Assembly (NCBI RefSeq): GCF_001545925.1
Contig: NZ_LMVQ01000224.1
Coordinates: 1 to 33,896, forward strand
Direction of reading: 5' to 3'
DNA length: 33,896 nt
From: Mycobacterium sp. NAZ190054
GTDB taxonomy: Bacteria > Actinomycetota > Actinomycetes > Mycobacteriales > Mycobacteriaceae
Shown here in pieces: positions 1-10,268 of this stretch. Position 1 is the stretch's first letter. Every line of letters begins with the position of its first letter. Under the pieces are notes generated by a model, which had not been told where the DNA came from, did no database searches, and saw only the letters and a program-made list of their open reading frames with translations. The position numbers were made by a program, and so were the translations under genes.

Positions 1-1451
<1,451 letters not shown>

Positions 1452-1455
<4 letters not shown>

Positions 1456-2411
1456 GTCAGATGACGGGCCTGCACCTGGTTCTGGGTGACGAGGAACTTC
1501 TGGTCGAGCGTGCCGTCGGCGAGGTGCTGCGCGCGGCCCGCGCCGCGGCCGGCACCGCGGACGTCCCGGTGGACCGGCTGCGTGCCGGTGAGGTCAGTGT
1601 CAATGAGCTCGCCGAGCTGCTCAGCCCGTCATTGTTCGCCGATGAGCGCGTCGTCGTGCTGGAGTCGGCCGCCGAAGCCGGCAAGGACGCGGTGAAGCTG
1701 ATCCAGGACGCGGCCGCCGACCTGCCCGGCGGCATGCTGCTGGTGGTCGTGCACTCCGGCGGGGGCCGGGCCAAGGCGCTGGCCGACCAGCTGAAGAAGC
1801 TGGGTGCCGAGGTGCATCCGTGCGCGCGGATCACCAAGCCCTCCGAGCGCGCCGACTTCGTCCGCAGGGAGTTCCGCGCGCTGCGCGTCAAGGTCGACGA
1901 CGCGACGGTCACCGCCGTGCTGGACGCGGTCGGTTCCGACATCCGGGAACTGGCGGCGGCGTGCTCGCAACTGGTCGCCGACACCGGCGGCGCGGTGGAT
2001 GCGGTCGCGGTCCGCAGGTATCACTCCGGCCGGGCGGAGGTGAAGGGCTTCGACATCGCCGACAAGGCCGTCACCGGCGATGTGGCGGGCGCCGCGGAGG
2101 CGCTGCGCTGGGCGATGATGGCCGGCGAACCGCATGTGGTGCTGGCCGACGCGCTGGCCGAGGCGGTCCACACGATCGCGCGGGTGGGCCCGATGTCGGG
2201 CAACCACTTCCAGGTGGCCGGCGAGCTGGGGATGCCGCCGTGGCGGGTGCAGAAAGCGCAGAAGCAGGCGCGACGCTGGTCGCGGGATTCGGTGGCGCAG
2301 GCGGTACGGCTGGTGGCCGCGCTGAACGCCGACGTCAAGGGTGCTGCCGCCGACGCGGACTACGCGTTGGAGAACGCGGTCCGCCGGGTCGCGGAGCTGG
2401 TCAGCGACTGA
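1452..2411 (+). CDS. holA: DNA polymerase III subunit delta (clamp-loader)
   Basis: Encodes 319 residues, close to the 316 of Rv2413c. Delta is the clamp-loader subunit that opens the beta sliding clamp. The start [16 protein letters not shown] is the typical N-terminal strand-helix of the family, followed by the AAA+-like fold without a working Walker motif, then the C-terminal helical domain that binds the clamp-loader ring. I chose the GTG at 1452 because it overlaps the comEC stop (GTGA), indicating translational coupling. An in-frame ATG at 1461 would give a protein three residues shorter. It converges on rpsT with 18 bases between stop codons. Confidence 0.93.
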
Positions 2412-2429
2412 GAAGCCGAGACCCGGCGC

Positions 2430-2690
2430 TCAGATCTTGTTGAGCGCCCGGGCCAGCGCCGACTTGCGGTTGGCGGCCTGGTTCTTGTGGATCACGCCCT
2501 TGCTGGCGGCCTTGTCCAGCTTGCGGCTGGTGGCGACCAGCAGCTCGCCGGCCTTGTCCTTGTCGCCGGCCTCGACAGCCGCACGGAAACCGCGGACCGC
2601 CGTGTGAAGCGACGACTTCACCGACTTGTTGCGCAGTCTGCGGCGCTCGTTGGTGCGGTTCCGCTTCTCCTGCGACTTGATGTTGGCCAC
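2430..2690 (-). CDS. rpsT: 30S ribosomal protein S20
   Basis: Encodes 86 residues, full length for bacterial S20, which binds 16S rRNA in the body of the small subunit. The lysine/arginine-rich start [20 protein letters not shown] and the C-terminal [15 protein letters not shown] are family signatures. The start is GTG at 2690 with a purine-rich AAGGA at 2699-2703, eight bases upstream. It is monocistronic, divergent from the ATP-grasp operon and convergent with holA, the same arrangement as in M. tuberculosis (Rv2412 next to Rv2413c). Confidence 0.96.
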   Translation of the reverse strand: MANIKSQEKRNRTNERRRLRNKSVKSSLHTAVRGFRAAVEAGDKDKAGELLVATSRKLDKAASKGVIHKNQAANRKSALARALNKI

Positions 2691-2763
2691 GCGTGTATTC
2701 CTTCTAAATCTCGACGGGGGTTACCTGAGTCTGTGGGCGCCCACCCGGGGGCAGCGACTGTTC

Positions 2764-2793
2764 AGGGTAGCAGCGAGCGGGCAAATGTCCCAA
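2764..2793 (-). promoter_or_regulatory. Candidate rpsT promoter
   Basis: Read on the minus strand, TTGGGA (2788-2793) and TACCCT (2764-2769) are separated by 18 bases, fitting a housekeeping sigma promoter with the mycobacterial TANNNT type -10. It would give a leader of about 65 bases before the rpsT start. This is from sequence pattern only. Confidence 0.45.
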
Positions 2794-2889
2794 AGCGAGG
2801 TCCGCTGGCCTGCCGAAACGGCCGTGATGCTGCAGCATGGCAGTCACATGCGCGCGCTACGTGCTTCCGGGAAAGAAGTAGGGGACATC

Positions 2890-4515
2890 TTGGCGACCGA
2901 AACGGGACGAACCACCCGTACCGCCGCGAAACCGGCGAAGCGGCACGACGGCATCTTCGGCGGCTACAACAAGCTGGGTTCCTACGCCAAGGCCTTCGAC
3001 GAGATGTTCGACGCGCAGGGCAATGTCCGCGGGCCCTACAAGGGCATCCACAAGGAGCTCGCCCCGTCCGACGTCGCCGACCTGGAGGCCCGCTCCGAGG
3101 CGCTGGGGCGTGCGTTCATCGACCAGGGCATCACGTTCTCGCTGTCCGGTCAGGAGCGGCCGTTCCCGCTGGACCTGGTGCCCAGGGTGATCTCCGCCGC
3201 CGAATGGACGCGACTCGAGCGCGGCATCCGGCAGCGGGTGCAGGCGTTGGAGATGTACCTCGACGACATCTACGGCGAGCAGGAGATCCTGCGCGACGGC
3301 GTCATCCCGCGACGGCTGGTGACCTCGTGCGAACACTTCCACCGCGAGGCCGTCGGCATCGTCCCGCCCAACGGGGTGCGCATCCACGTCGCCGGCATCG
3401 ACCTGATCCGCGACGATCAGGGCAACTTCCGGGTATTGGAGGACAACCTGCGTTCACCGTCGGGGGTCTCCTACGTCATGGAGAACCGCCGCACGATGGC
3501 GCGGGTGTTCCCGAACCTGTTCGCCACCCACCGGGTGCGCGCGGTCGGCGACTACTCGTCGCACCTGTTGCGCGCGCTGCGCAACGCCGCGGCCAACAAC
3601 GTGGCCGACCCGACGGTCGTCGTGCTGACCCCCGGCGTCTACAACTCCGCGTACTTCGAACACTCGCTGCTGGCCAGGCAGATGGGCGTCGAGCTGGTCG
3701 AGGGCCGGGACCTGTTCTGCCGCGACAACGCCGTCTACATGCGCACCACCCACGGCGAACGCCAGGTCGACGTGATCTACCGGCGCATCGACGACGACTA
3801 CCTCGACCCGATGCAGTTCAAGCCGGATTCGGTGCTGGGCGTGGCCGGGATCCTCAACGCGGCCCGGGCGGGCAACGTGGTGATCTCCAGCGCGGTCGGC
3901 AACGGGGTCGGCGACGACAAACTGGTCTACACCTACGTCCCGACCATCATCGAGTACTACCTGGGCGAGAAGCCGCTGTTGGCCAACGTCGACACCTTCC
4001 GCTGCTGGCTCGACGACGAACGCGAGGAGGTCCTCGACCGCATCGACGAACTGGTGATCAAACCGGTCGAGGGGTCCGGCGGCTACGGCATCGTGTTCGG
4101 GCCCGACGCCTCCGAGAAGGAGCTGGCCACGATCACCAAGAAAATCATCGCCGACCCGCGCGGCTGGATCGCCCAACCCGTCATGCAGCTGTCCACCGTG
4201 CCCACCCAGATCGGCGACACGCTGGCGCCCCGCCACGTCGATCTGCGTCCCTTCGCCGTCAACGACGGCGACGAGGTGTGGGTGCTGCCGGGCGGCCTCA
4301 CCCGCGTCGCGCTGCCCGAGGGCTCACTGGTGGTCAACTCCAGCCAGGGCGGCGGGTCGAAGGACACCTGGGTGCTGGCGTCGCGGACCTCCGGCGCCGA
4401 CCGCGAACTCGCCGCCGCCGAGGTGGTGCGCTCGCTGCCGAAGGCCGCCACGGGCAAGGGCGGCAAGAACGGCAAGGTCGACAGCACCCAGGACCAGCAA
4501 CAGCAGCAGCAGTAG
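2890..4515 (+). CDS. Circularly permuted ATP-grasp protein (Rv2411c family)
   Basis: About 541 residues, close to Rv2411c (551). Circularly permuted ATP-grasp enzymes are predicted amide/peptide-bond-forming ligases; the substrate is unknown. Visible motifs include FRVLEDNLRSPSGVSYVMEN (about residue 180), YRRIDDDYLDP (about 297), the nucleotide-binding VIKPVEGSGGYG (about 390), and the C-terminal VDLRPFAV and GGSKDTWV stretches. The tail ends in a glutamine run common to mycobacterial copies. I chose TTG at 2890, with AGGGGA 5-6 bases upstream, because the product then begins where homologues begin. In-frame ATGs at 2827 and 2848 are possible but lack a clear ribosome site. It is followed by an alpha-E gene after 12 bases and a transglutaminase gene, forming one operon. 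Confidence 0.88.
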   Translation: MATETGRTTRTAAKPAKRHDGIFGGYNKLGSYAKAFDEMFDAQGNVRGPYKGIHKELAPSDVADLEARSEALGRAFIDQGITFSLSGQERPFPLDLVPRVISAAEWTRLERGIRQRVQALEMYLDDIYGEQEILRDGVIPRRLVTSCEHFHREAVGIVPPNGVRIHVAGIDLIRDDQGNFRVLEDNLRSPSGVSYVMENRRTMARVFPNLFATHRVRAVGDYSSHLLRALRNAAANNVADPTVVVLTPGVYNSAYFEHSLLARQMGVELVEGRDLFCRDNAVYMRTTHGERQVDVIYRRIDDDYLDPMQFKPDSVLGVAGILNAARAGNVVISSAVGNGVGDDKLVYTYVPTIIEYYLGEKPLLANVDTFRCWLDDEREEVLDRIDELVIKPVEGSGGYGIVFGPDASEKELATITKKIIADPRGWIAQPVMQLSTVPTQIGDTLAPRHVDLRPFAVNDGDEVWVLPGGLTRVALPEGSLVVNSSQGGGSKDTWVLASRTSGADRELAAAEVVRSLPKAATGKGGKNGKVDSTQDQQQQQQ

Positions 4516-4527
4516 GGAGCGGCTTTC

Positions 4528-5502
4528 ATGTTGGCGCGGAACGCGGAATCGCTGTACTGGATCGGACGCTATGTGGAGCGCGCCGACGACACCGCCCGGA
4601 TCCTCGACGTGACGGTGCACCAGCTGCTGGAGGACTCCAGCGTGGACCCCGATCAGGCGTCCCGCACCCTGCTGCGGGTGCTGGGCATCGAGCCGCCCGA
4701 CAAGGCGCTCGACGTGTGGTCGCTGACCGACATCGTCGCGTTCAGCCGGGCGACCGACGGTGCCTGCTCGATCGTGGAGGCGATCTCGGCCGCGCGCGAG
4801 AATGCCCGGGGCGCAAGGGAAGTGACGTCCACAGAGATCTGGGAATGTCTGAACACCACCTACAACGCGCTCGCTGAACGGGAACGCGCCGCCAAACGTC
4901 TCGGCCCGCACGAGTTCCTGTCCTACGTCGAGGGCCGCGCGGCGATGTTCGCCGGGCTGGCCGACTCCACGCTCAGCCGCGACGACGGGTACCGGTTCAT
5001 GTTGCTCGGTCGGGCGTTGGAGCGGGTGGACATGACCGTGCGTCTGCTGCTGTCCCGGGTCGGCGACAGCGCGTCGTCGCCGGCATGGGTCACCCTGCTG
5101 CGGTCGGCGGGGGCTCATGACACCTATCTGCGGACCTACCGCGGGGTGCTCGACGCCGGCCGGGTGGTCGAGTTCATGTTGCTCGACCGGCTCTTCCCGC
5201 GGTCGATCTTCTTCTCGCTGCGGTTGGCCGAACACAGCCTCGACGAGCTGATGAACCGGCCGCACAGCCGACTGGGCGCCACCGCCGAGGCGCAGCGGCT
5301 GCTCGGCAGGGCGCGCAGCGAACTGGAGTTCCTGAAGCCGGGGGAGCTGCTCGACTCGTTGGAACAGCGGCTGGCCCAGCTGCAGAAGACGTGTTTCGAC
5401 GTCGGAGAAGCGTTGGCGCTGCAGTACTTCCACTCCGCTCCGTGGGTGGCGTGGACGGATGCCGGACGCAATGCGTTGGTGATCGAAGAGGGAGAGATCT
5501 AG
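4528..5502 (+). CDS. Alpha-E domain protein (Rv2410c family)
   Basis: 324 residues, the same size as Rv2410c. The alpha-E domain (DUF403) is an all-helical domain of unknown chemistry nearly always encoded between a permuted ATP-grasp ligase and a transglutaminase-like protease. The N-terminus LARNAESLYWIGRYVERADD is the hallmark of the family, and acidic and arginine-rich helices continue to the C-terminus (AWTDAGRNALVIEEGEI). The ATG start follows GGGAG at 4516-4520. It is spaced 12 bases after the ligase gene and 2 bases before the transglutaminase start, so tight co-expression is expected. No signal peptide is seen. Cytoplasmic location is inferred. Confidence 0.9.
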   Translation: MLARNAESLYWIGRYVERADDTARILDVTVHQLLEDSSVDPDQASRTLLRVLGIEPPDKALDVWSLTDIVAFSRATDGACSIVEAISAARENARGAREVTSTEIWECLNTTYNALAERERAAKRLGPHEFLSYVEGRAAMFAGLADSTLSRDDGYRFMLLGRALERVDMTVRLLLSRVGDSASSPAWVTLLRSAGAHDTYLRTYRGVLDAGRVVEFMLLDRLFPRSIFFSLRLAEHSLDELMNRPHSRLGATAEAQRLLGRARSELEFLKPGELLDSLEQRLAQLQKTCFDVGEALALQYFHSAPWVAWTDAGRNALVIEEGEI

Positions 5503-5504
5503 AG

Positions 5505-6344
5505 ATGTGGCGCATGCGCGTGGTGCATTCGACGGGGTATGCCTACAAGTCGCCGGTCACCGCGTCGTTCAACGAGGCGCGTCTGACGCCGCGCTCGGAT
5601 TCCCGGCAGAACGTGATCCTCAACCGGGTGGAGACCGTGCCCGCGACGCGGTCCTACCGCTATGTCGACTACTGGGGCACCGCGGTCACCGCCTTCGATC
5701 TGCACGCCCCGCACACCGAGCTGGAGGTCACCGCGTCCTCGGTGGTCGAGACGGACACCCCGGAGGAGCCCGACAGCAAGGTCACGTGGGCCGATCTGGC
5801 CACCGAACCGGTGCTCGACAAGTACTACGAGGTGCTCGCCCCGACCCACTACGCGCCGTCGAGCAAGCGCATCGAACGGGTCGGGCGGCGCATCGCCAAG
5901 TACCACGAACCGGCCGAGGCGGTCATCGAAGCGGCCCGCTGGGTGCAAGGCGAGTTGAAATACGTTCCGGGCACCACCGGTGTGCACACATCGGGTCTGG
6001 AAGCGCTGCGCGAAGGAAAGGGCGTGTGCCAGGACTTCGCGCACCTGACGTTGATGTTGTTGCGCGGCATGGGGATACCCTCGCGTTACGTGTCTGGTTA
6101 CCTGCATCCGAAGCCCGACGCCACGATCGGTGACACCGTCGACGGGCAGAGCCACGCCTGGGTGCAGGCGTGGACGGGGGAGTGGTGGCACTACGACCCC
6201 ACCAACGACGCGAAGATCAACGAGCAGTACATCAGCGTCGGTGTGGGACGCGACTACGCGGACGTCTCCCCGCTCAAGGGCATCTACTCGGGCGAGGGTT
6301 CCACCGACCTGGACGTGATCGTCGAGATCACCCGGCTGGCTTAG
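5505..6344 (+). CDS. Transglutaminase-like cysteine protease (Rv2409c family)
   Basis: 279 residues, identical in length to Rv2409c. An N-terminal beta-sandwich region typical of bacterial transglutaminase-like proteins (begins [14 protein letters not shown]) is followed by the papain-like core. The catalytic triad is readable: C175 in [12 protein letters not shown]217 in SHAWVQAW and D231 in YDPTND. The family includes peptidases and amidases; the substrate here is unknown. ATG at 5505 lies two bases after the alpha-E stop, with GGGAGAG upstream. The ATP-grasp/alpha-E/transglutaminase set suggests coupled making and cutting of an amide bond on a peptide or protein. The 3' end overlaps the convergent ribonuclease Z gene by 17 bases. 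Confidence 0.92.
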   Translation: MWRMRVVHSTGYAYKSPVTASFNEARLTPRSDSRQNVILNRVETVPATRSYRYVDYWGTAVTAFDLHAPHTELEVTASSVVETDTPEEPDSKVTWADLATEPVLDKYYEVLAPTHYAPSSKRIERVGRRIAKYHEPAEAVIEAARWVQGELKYVPGTTGVHTSGLEALREGKGVCQDFAHLTLMLLRGMGIPSRYVSGYLHPKPDATIGDTVDGQSHAWVQAWTGEWWHYDPTNDAKINEQYISVGVGRDYADVSPLKGIYSGEGSTDLDVIVEITRLA

Positions 6345-7188
6345 CGCACATGCCGGGGTGGACCTCCACCCGGTGCAGGTCGTCGCCGATCTCGATCTGC
6401 CGGTCGAACTTCGACGCCGCCAGCGCGCGCCAGTCCTCCTCCTGGCCGGGCTGCGGCGCAGGCACGTAGTGGGTCAGGATCAGGATGCCGACCCCGGCGC
6501 GGGCGGCGGTCTCGGCGGCCTGCTCCACCGACGAGTGGTAGTCGCAGATGTCCCGGATCCGCTGCATCGGCAGCGCGTCGATGAGATCCGGCCGAATCAC
6601 GGTGTGCACCAACGCCCCTGCGCCGGCTGCCAGTTCGTCGAGGCCCGGGCAGGGCACGGTGTCGCCGGCCAGCGCCACCGAGGCGCCGTGGTGGTCGATG
6701 CGGAAGCCGATGGTCGGTGTCACCGGGCGATGATCTGTCGGGCCGACACGGATCTGGACCTCCTCACGACCCCACACCACACCTTCGGTCACCTCCTCGA
6801 TCTCGACCTGGGGCGGCCCGGTCAGATCGGCGTGATGGGCGATGCGGTAACCGATGTCGAAGCCGAAAGCCTTGAGCATGTTCTCGACGACCTCGGCGGT
6901 TCCGGGTGGCCCGATGATCGGCAGTGGCGGCAGGTCGGGAGCGAAGTTCGACACCCACCGGCTGATCAGCACGTCGCCGAGGTCGGCGATGTGGTCGCTG
7001 TGCAGATGGGTCAGCAGCAGCGCGGTGATCGTGTTGGCGCCGACCCCGATGGCGGCCGCCCGCTGGAGCACCCCGCGGCCGCAGTCGACCAGGAACGTCT
7101 GCCCCCCGGCGCGCACGAGCGTCGACGGGCCCGCGCGCCGGGCGTCGGGGATCGGGCTTCCGGTGCCGAGCAGGGTGACTTCGATCAT
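6328..7188 (-). CDS. rnz: Ribonuclease Z-like metallo-beta-lactamase protein (Rv2407)
   Basis: 286 residues. RNase Z cleaves the 3' trailer from tRNA precursors that lack an encoded CCA. The N-terminal [20 protein letters not shown] and the zinc-binding motif HLHSDH (residues 61-66) are classic for the ElaC/RNase Z branch. Later ligands are visible in [15 protein letters not shown] (Asp) and ILTHYVP (His). The long flexible arm of longer RNase Z forms is not obvious, so other phosphodiesterase activities are possible. The start is ATG at 7188; the open frame extends upstream but loses similarity. It lies 56 bases downstream of the aldo/keto reductase on the same strand and may be co-transcribed with it. 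Confidence 0.87.
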   Translation of the reverse strand: MIEVTLLGTGSPIPDARRAGPSTLVRAGGQTFLVDCGRGVLQRAAAIGVGANTITALLLTHLHSDHIADLGDVLISRWVSNFAPDLPPLPIIGPPGTAEVVENMLKAFGFDIGYRIAHHADLTGPPQVEIEEVTEGVVWGREEVQIRVGPTDHRPVTPTIGFRIDHHGASVALAGDTVPCPGLDELAAGAGALVHTVIRPDLIDALPMQRIRDICDYHSSVEQAAETAARAGVGILILTHYVPAPQPGQEEDWRALAASKFDRQIEIGDDLHRVEVHPGMCAKPAG

Positions 7189-7244
7189 GCCGCCAGGTAT
7201 ACCTGCCGGCAGGGGTGGAGCGCGTACAGGAATCGCCGATCGCG

Positions 7245-8258
7245 TCAGTTTTCTTCGCGGCTCGACCCCACCGAGGACATGTCGGCGTACCGGGTGCCCG
7301 TCACGGCGTCGCCCGCCTCGCCCAGCACGCGGACCTGTTCCGGTGTCAGCGTGACAGCCAGCGACGCCAGGTTCTCGTCGATGCGTGCGGCGCGCCGCGT
7401 CCCCGGGATCGGAACGGACGCGACACCGAGGTCGTCGGCGCGGTGGCGCAGCCACGCGAGGGCGACCTGCGCCGGTGTCGCACCGACGTCGGCCGCCACC
7501 GCCGCGACCGCGTCCACCACCCGCTGATTCGCCTCCAGCGCGGCGCCGGCGAAGCGCGGCATGTGTCTGCGGAAGTCGTTGTCGGTGATGTCGGCGGCCG
7601 ACCGCACGCTGCCCGTGAGGAAACCCCGTCCCAGCGGGGAGAACGGCACGATCCCGACACCCAGTTCGGCCGCCGCCGGGGCGATCACGGTTTCGATGTC
7701 GCGGGTCCAGATCGACCATTCGCTCTGCAGCGCCGCGATCGGGTGCACGGCGTTCGCCGCCCGTAGCTCCGCGGCGGAGACCTCCGACAGGCCCAGATGG
7801 CGGACCTTTCCCGCGGTCACCAGTTCGGCCATCGCGCCGACGGTTTCCTCGATCGGCACCTGGGGATCGCGCCGGTGCAGGTAGTACAGGTCGACGACGT
7901 CGGTCTGTAGTCGTTGCAGGCTCTCGTCGATGCACTGGCGCACATAGGAGGCGTCACCGCGCGGGATCACCTGGCCGCCGGCCCGCTCGGCGGGATTGCC
8001 CTGGATGCCGAACTTGGTCGCCAGCGTCACTTCGTCGCGGCGGTCGGCGAGCAGGCGCGCGATGAGCCGTTCGTTGTCACCGGAACCGTAGATGTTCGCG
8101 GTGTCGATGAAGGTGACTCCCACATCGACCGCGTGGTGCAGCGTGGCCAGCGACTCCGCGTCGTCGACGGCGGCGCCGTACACCGGCGTCAGCGCCATTC
8201 CGCCGAATCCCATTGCGCTGACCGTCAACTGGTCACCGAGCGTGGTCGAACCCGTCAT
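7245..8258 (-). CDS. Aldo/keto reductase
   Basis: 337 residues with the AKR (beta/alpha)8 barrel. The catalytic tetrad is D52 and Y57 ([13 protein letters not shown]), K82 (ATKFG) and H128 (YYLHRRD). NADPH-dependent reduction of an aldehyde or ketone is expected; the substrate is unknown. The start at 8258 is preferred over an ATG two codons upstream (8264) because AAAGGA at 8266-8271 is seven bases from 8258 but only one base from 8264. The gene is divergent from the CBS-domain gene and upstream of ribonuclease Z. It is not part of the M. tuberculosis layout at this point, so it is a lineage-specific gain or a loss in M. tuberculosis. Confidence 0.9.
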   Translation of the reverse strand: MTGSTTLGDQLTVSAMGFGGMALTPVYGAAVDDAESLATLHHAVDVGVTFIDTANIYGSGDNERLIARLLADRRDEVTLATKFGIQGNPAERAGGQVIPRGDASYVRQCIDESLQRLQTDVVDLYYLHRRDPQVPIEETVGAMAELVTAGKVRHLGLSEVSAAELRAANAVHPIAALQSEWSIWTRDIETVIAPAAAELGVGIVPFSPLGRGFLTGSVRSAADITDNDFRRHMPRFAGAALEANQRVVDAVAAVAADVGATPAQVALAWLRHRADDLGVASVPIPGTRRAARIDENLASLAVTLTPEQVRVLGEAGDAVTGTRYADMSSVGSSREEN

Positions 8259-8380
8259 GGTCATCCTTTCGGTCGGGCCGCAGGCCGGTTCACCGTCCAA
8301 CCGGATGTGTATCCGATCTGTTCCACTGTGAACGCGCTGGGTAGTAGCCTCAAGTGAGCTACGTCACCCAGGGAGTGTCG

Positions 8381-8809
8381 ATGCGGATATCCGACGTGCT
8401 GCGCAGCAAGGGCGCGACAGTCGCCACGATCACGCCCGAGACGTCGGTCGCGGGCCTGCTGACCGAGTTGTCGGTGCACAACATCGGCGCGATGGTGGTG
8501 GTCTCGCCCGACGGCCTCCTCGGCATCGTGTCCGAGCGGGACGTCGTGCGTAAGCTCCACGAGGTGGGTGCTGACCTGTTGCGCCGGCCGGTGTCGGAGA
8601 TCATGACGACGTTGGTGGCCACGTGTACGCCGGAGGACTCGGTGGACAGCCTGAGCGCGTTGATGACCAACAACCGGGTTCGGCACGTTCCCGTCGTGGT
8701 GGACGGCCGGCTGGCGGGGATCGTCAGCATCGGCGACGTCGTCAAGACCCGGATGGAGGAGCTCGAGCGGGAGCACGAGCAGCTTCAGGCCTACATCACG
8801 CAGGGCTGA
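8381..8809 (+). CDS. Tandem CBS-domain protein (Rv2406c)
   Basis: 142 residues, matching Rv2406c in length. Two CBS motifs span about residues 8-60 and 75-127, with GIVSERDVVRKL and GIVSIGDVVKTR at the ends of each domain. CBS pairs bind adenine nucleotides and usually act as energy-state sensors. No catalytic domain is attached, so it probably regulates a partner in the cytoplasm. ATG at 8381 is preferred because GGGAG (8371-8375) sits five bases upstream; an upstream in-frame GTG at 8354 is less likely. The GNAT gene starts four bases after its stop, so they form an operon. Confidence 0.92.
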   Translation: MRISDVLRSKGATVATITPETSVAGLLTELSVHNIGAMVVVSPDGLLGIVSERDVVRKLHEVGADLLRRPVSEIMTTLVATCTPEDSVDSLSALMTNNRVRHVPVVVDGRLAGIVSIGDVVKTRMEELEREHEQLQAYITQG

Positions 8810-8813
8810 CGGG

Positions 8814-9422
8814 GTGGCCGGGATCGATGTCCGCGCTGCGGCGAAGCCGGACGTGAAGGCGCTGGCCCGGGTGCTGGGACGCGCGTTCTTCGACGACCCG
8901 GTGATGATGTGGATGGTGCCCGACGACGCCAAACGCGCCAAGGCGCTGCCCCGCGTCTTCGGCGCGATGACCCGGCACCATTTCCTGGCCGGCGACGCGG
9001 TCGAGGTGGCGGCGCGAACCGGCACGGTGGGCGCCGCGGCGCTGTGGGACCCGCCCGGGCGGTGGAAGCAGACCCCCCGCGAGGAACTCCGGATGATGCC
9101 GGCGTTCCTGCTGGCGATGGGGCGCCACACGCGCCGCGGCCAGGGTGTCGCCGATCTGATGAAGCAGCACCATCCCGAGGAGCCGCACTGGTATCTCGGG
9201 GTCATCGGCAGCGATCCGGACCTGCGTGGTGCCGGCCTCGGGCACGCGTTGATGCGGTCCCGGCTGGACCGCTGCGACGCCGAGGGCGCGCCCGCGTATC
9301 TGGAGTCCACCAAGGAGTCCAACGTGCCGTACTACCTTCGGTTCGGGTTCGAGGTGACGGGCGAGCTGACGGTCCCGCGGGGCGGGCCGACGATGTGGCA
9401 GATGTGGCGGAGCCCGGCCTGA
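8814..9422 (+). CDS. GNAT family N-acetyltransferase
   Basis: 202 residues of a single GNAT domain. Acetyl-CoA-binding motif A is WYLGVIGSDPDLRGAGLGHAL (about residues 127-146), with R-G-A-G-L-G forming the pyrophosphate loop. The C-terminal YYLRFGFEVTGE is the usual final strand. The substrate is unknown. GTG at 8814 lies four bases after the CBS stop, so translational coupling is likely. The last 61 bases of this gene (9362-9422) are repeated perfectly at 10269-10329. The second copy ends against the next convergent gene, suggesting the gene's original 3' end is the distal copy and that the intervening DNA is an insertion. Confidence 0.88.
   Translation: MAGIDVRAAAKPDVKALARVLGRAFFDDPVMMWMVPDDAKRAKALPRVFGAMTRHHFLAGDAVEVAARTGTVGAAALWDPPGRWKQTPREELRMMPAFLLAMGRHTRRGQGVADLMKQHHPEEPHWYLGVIGSDPDLRGAGLGHALMRSRLDRCDAEGAPAYLESTKESNVPYYLRFGFEVTGELTVPRGGPTMWQMWRSPA
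9362..9422 (+). repeat. 61-bp direct repeat, copy 1 (3' end of GNAT gene)
   Basis: Perfectly identical to 10269-10329 (offset 907). The match starts at CGAGCTGACGG and ends exactly with the stop codon TGA; the next base differs (G here, T in copy 2). This copy completes the GNAT reading frame. A duplicated gene 3' end flanking foreign-looking genes resembles left and right attachment sites of an integrated element, but no integrase lies between the copies. Confidence 0.9.
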
Positions 9423-9430
9423 GTTTCTTC

Positions 9431-9491
9431 CGCGAGCAGACACAAACTCGGGCGTTTCGGCCGAACCATGCGAATTTGGCGTCTGCTCGCG
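9431..9491. repeat. Imperfect palindromic element
   Basis: Arms CGCGAGCAGAC (9431-9441) and GTCTGCTCGCG (9481-9491) are perfect 11-base inverted copies. Pairing continues inward through CAAACTCG against CGAATTTG with one mismatch. The centre holds a second palindrome, TTCGGCCGAA (9456-9465). It starts nine bases after the GNAT stop, at the left edge of the 907-bp insertion. It could be a transcription terminator without a U-run, or a copy of a small dispersed palindromic repeat; both are inference. Confidence 0.7.
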
Positions 9492-9566
9492 ACTGAGAAA
9501 GGGTGCCCCCGGCTCGACGAGCCTGACCTTTCGGCCAGCCGGAGTCTGCGCTCGCTCGGTGCCTGG

Positions 9567-9974
9567 CTATTCACCTTCGCGGTCTGGTTGTCGAGTCTTG
9601 GTCAGAACCAGCACAGCCTCGTCGTAGGGGAAGAGGTGGTAGAGAGGCCGGGACAGCGGTTTGACCGTGCGAGCCGCTTCGTCCTTGCTCAGCACCCGCG
9701 GATTGCCGACCAGGTGGGTCTGGCCGTGCTTCTGGATGCTGGCCGAACCGAGGGCTAGGACGTTGCGCACCCAGTGCGTCCTAGGGCCATAACCGATCAA
9801 CAGCGCGTATCCGTCGACGGTATCGAACACCAGCAGTGGTGTGCGATAACGATTTCCAGTTCGGTGCCCCACGTGTTCGAGTATTCCCAGTACCGGCATG
9901 CGCCCCACGACACGCACTGCCAAGCGGTTGGTGAATCGGCGGTTGAACTGGGCGACTGATCGCTGAACCCGCAT
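9567..9974 (-). CDS. Nitroreductase / F420-type split-barrel oxidoreductase (Ddn-like)
   Basis: 135 residues matching the short deazaflavin(F420)-dependent nitroreductase family related to Ddn. Family features are the N-terminal RFTNRLAVRVVGRMPVLGIL helix, GHRTGNRYRTPLLVF (cofactor-pocket strand), and the middle GPRTHWVRNVLALGSASIQ. Such proteins bind F420 and reduce diverse substrates; the physiological one is unknown. The start is ATG at 9974 with AGGGAG six bases upstream. The gene follows a TetR-type remnant by 20 bases on the same strand and lies between the two 61-bp repeats, so it appears to be inserted cargo. Confidence 0.85.
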   Translation of the reverse strand: MRVQRSVAQFNRRFTNRLAVRVVGRMPVLGILEHVGHRTGNRYRTPLLVFDTVDGYALLIGYGPRTHWVRNVLALGSASIQKHGQTHLVGNPRVLSKDEAARTVKPLSRPLYHLFPYDEAVLVLTKTRQPDREGE

Positions 9975-9994
9975 TGTTTTCTCCCTGGCGGTTT

Positions 9995-10195
9995 CTACTT
10001 GACGCGCAGTCCGTCCAGCAGCGCCGTCAGCGCCTCGACACCCTGGTCACGAGCCGCGATCTGGTCGGTGGCGTTGGCGACGAACAGTGCGGTCTCGAAG
10101 GCGGCGGCGAGCAGGATGTGAGCCAAGGCGTCCACGGGTTTGCCCGTCGCGAGGATTGCGAGCCTGTCAGCAGATCGTGGAACGACGAACAGGTA
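9995..10195 (-). pseudogene. TetR-family regulator, C-terminal remnant
   Basis: The open frame ends in DALAHILLAAAFETALFVANA followed by EALTALLDGLR, which is the usual last two helices of TetR-type repressors (ligand-binding and dimer domain). The DNA-binding helix-turn-helix half is absent: upstream of about 10195 the frame turns into low-quality arginine/serine-rich sequence and then meets the second 61-bp repeat at 10269-10329. The regulator was probably cut when this DNA was acquired. The neighbouring oxidoreductase gene would have been its target in the donor. The upper boundary is approximate. Confidence 0.6.
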
Positions 10196-10268
10196 GCGGT
10201 GGACACGACAGGTACCCCATCGCCTCCATCCGCTTGGGGCGCTACCACCACCACGATCCGTTCCGGTT

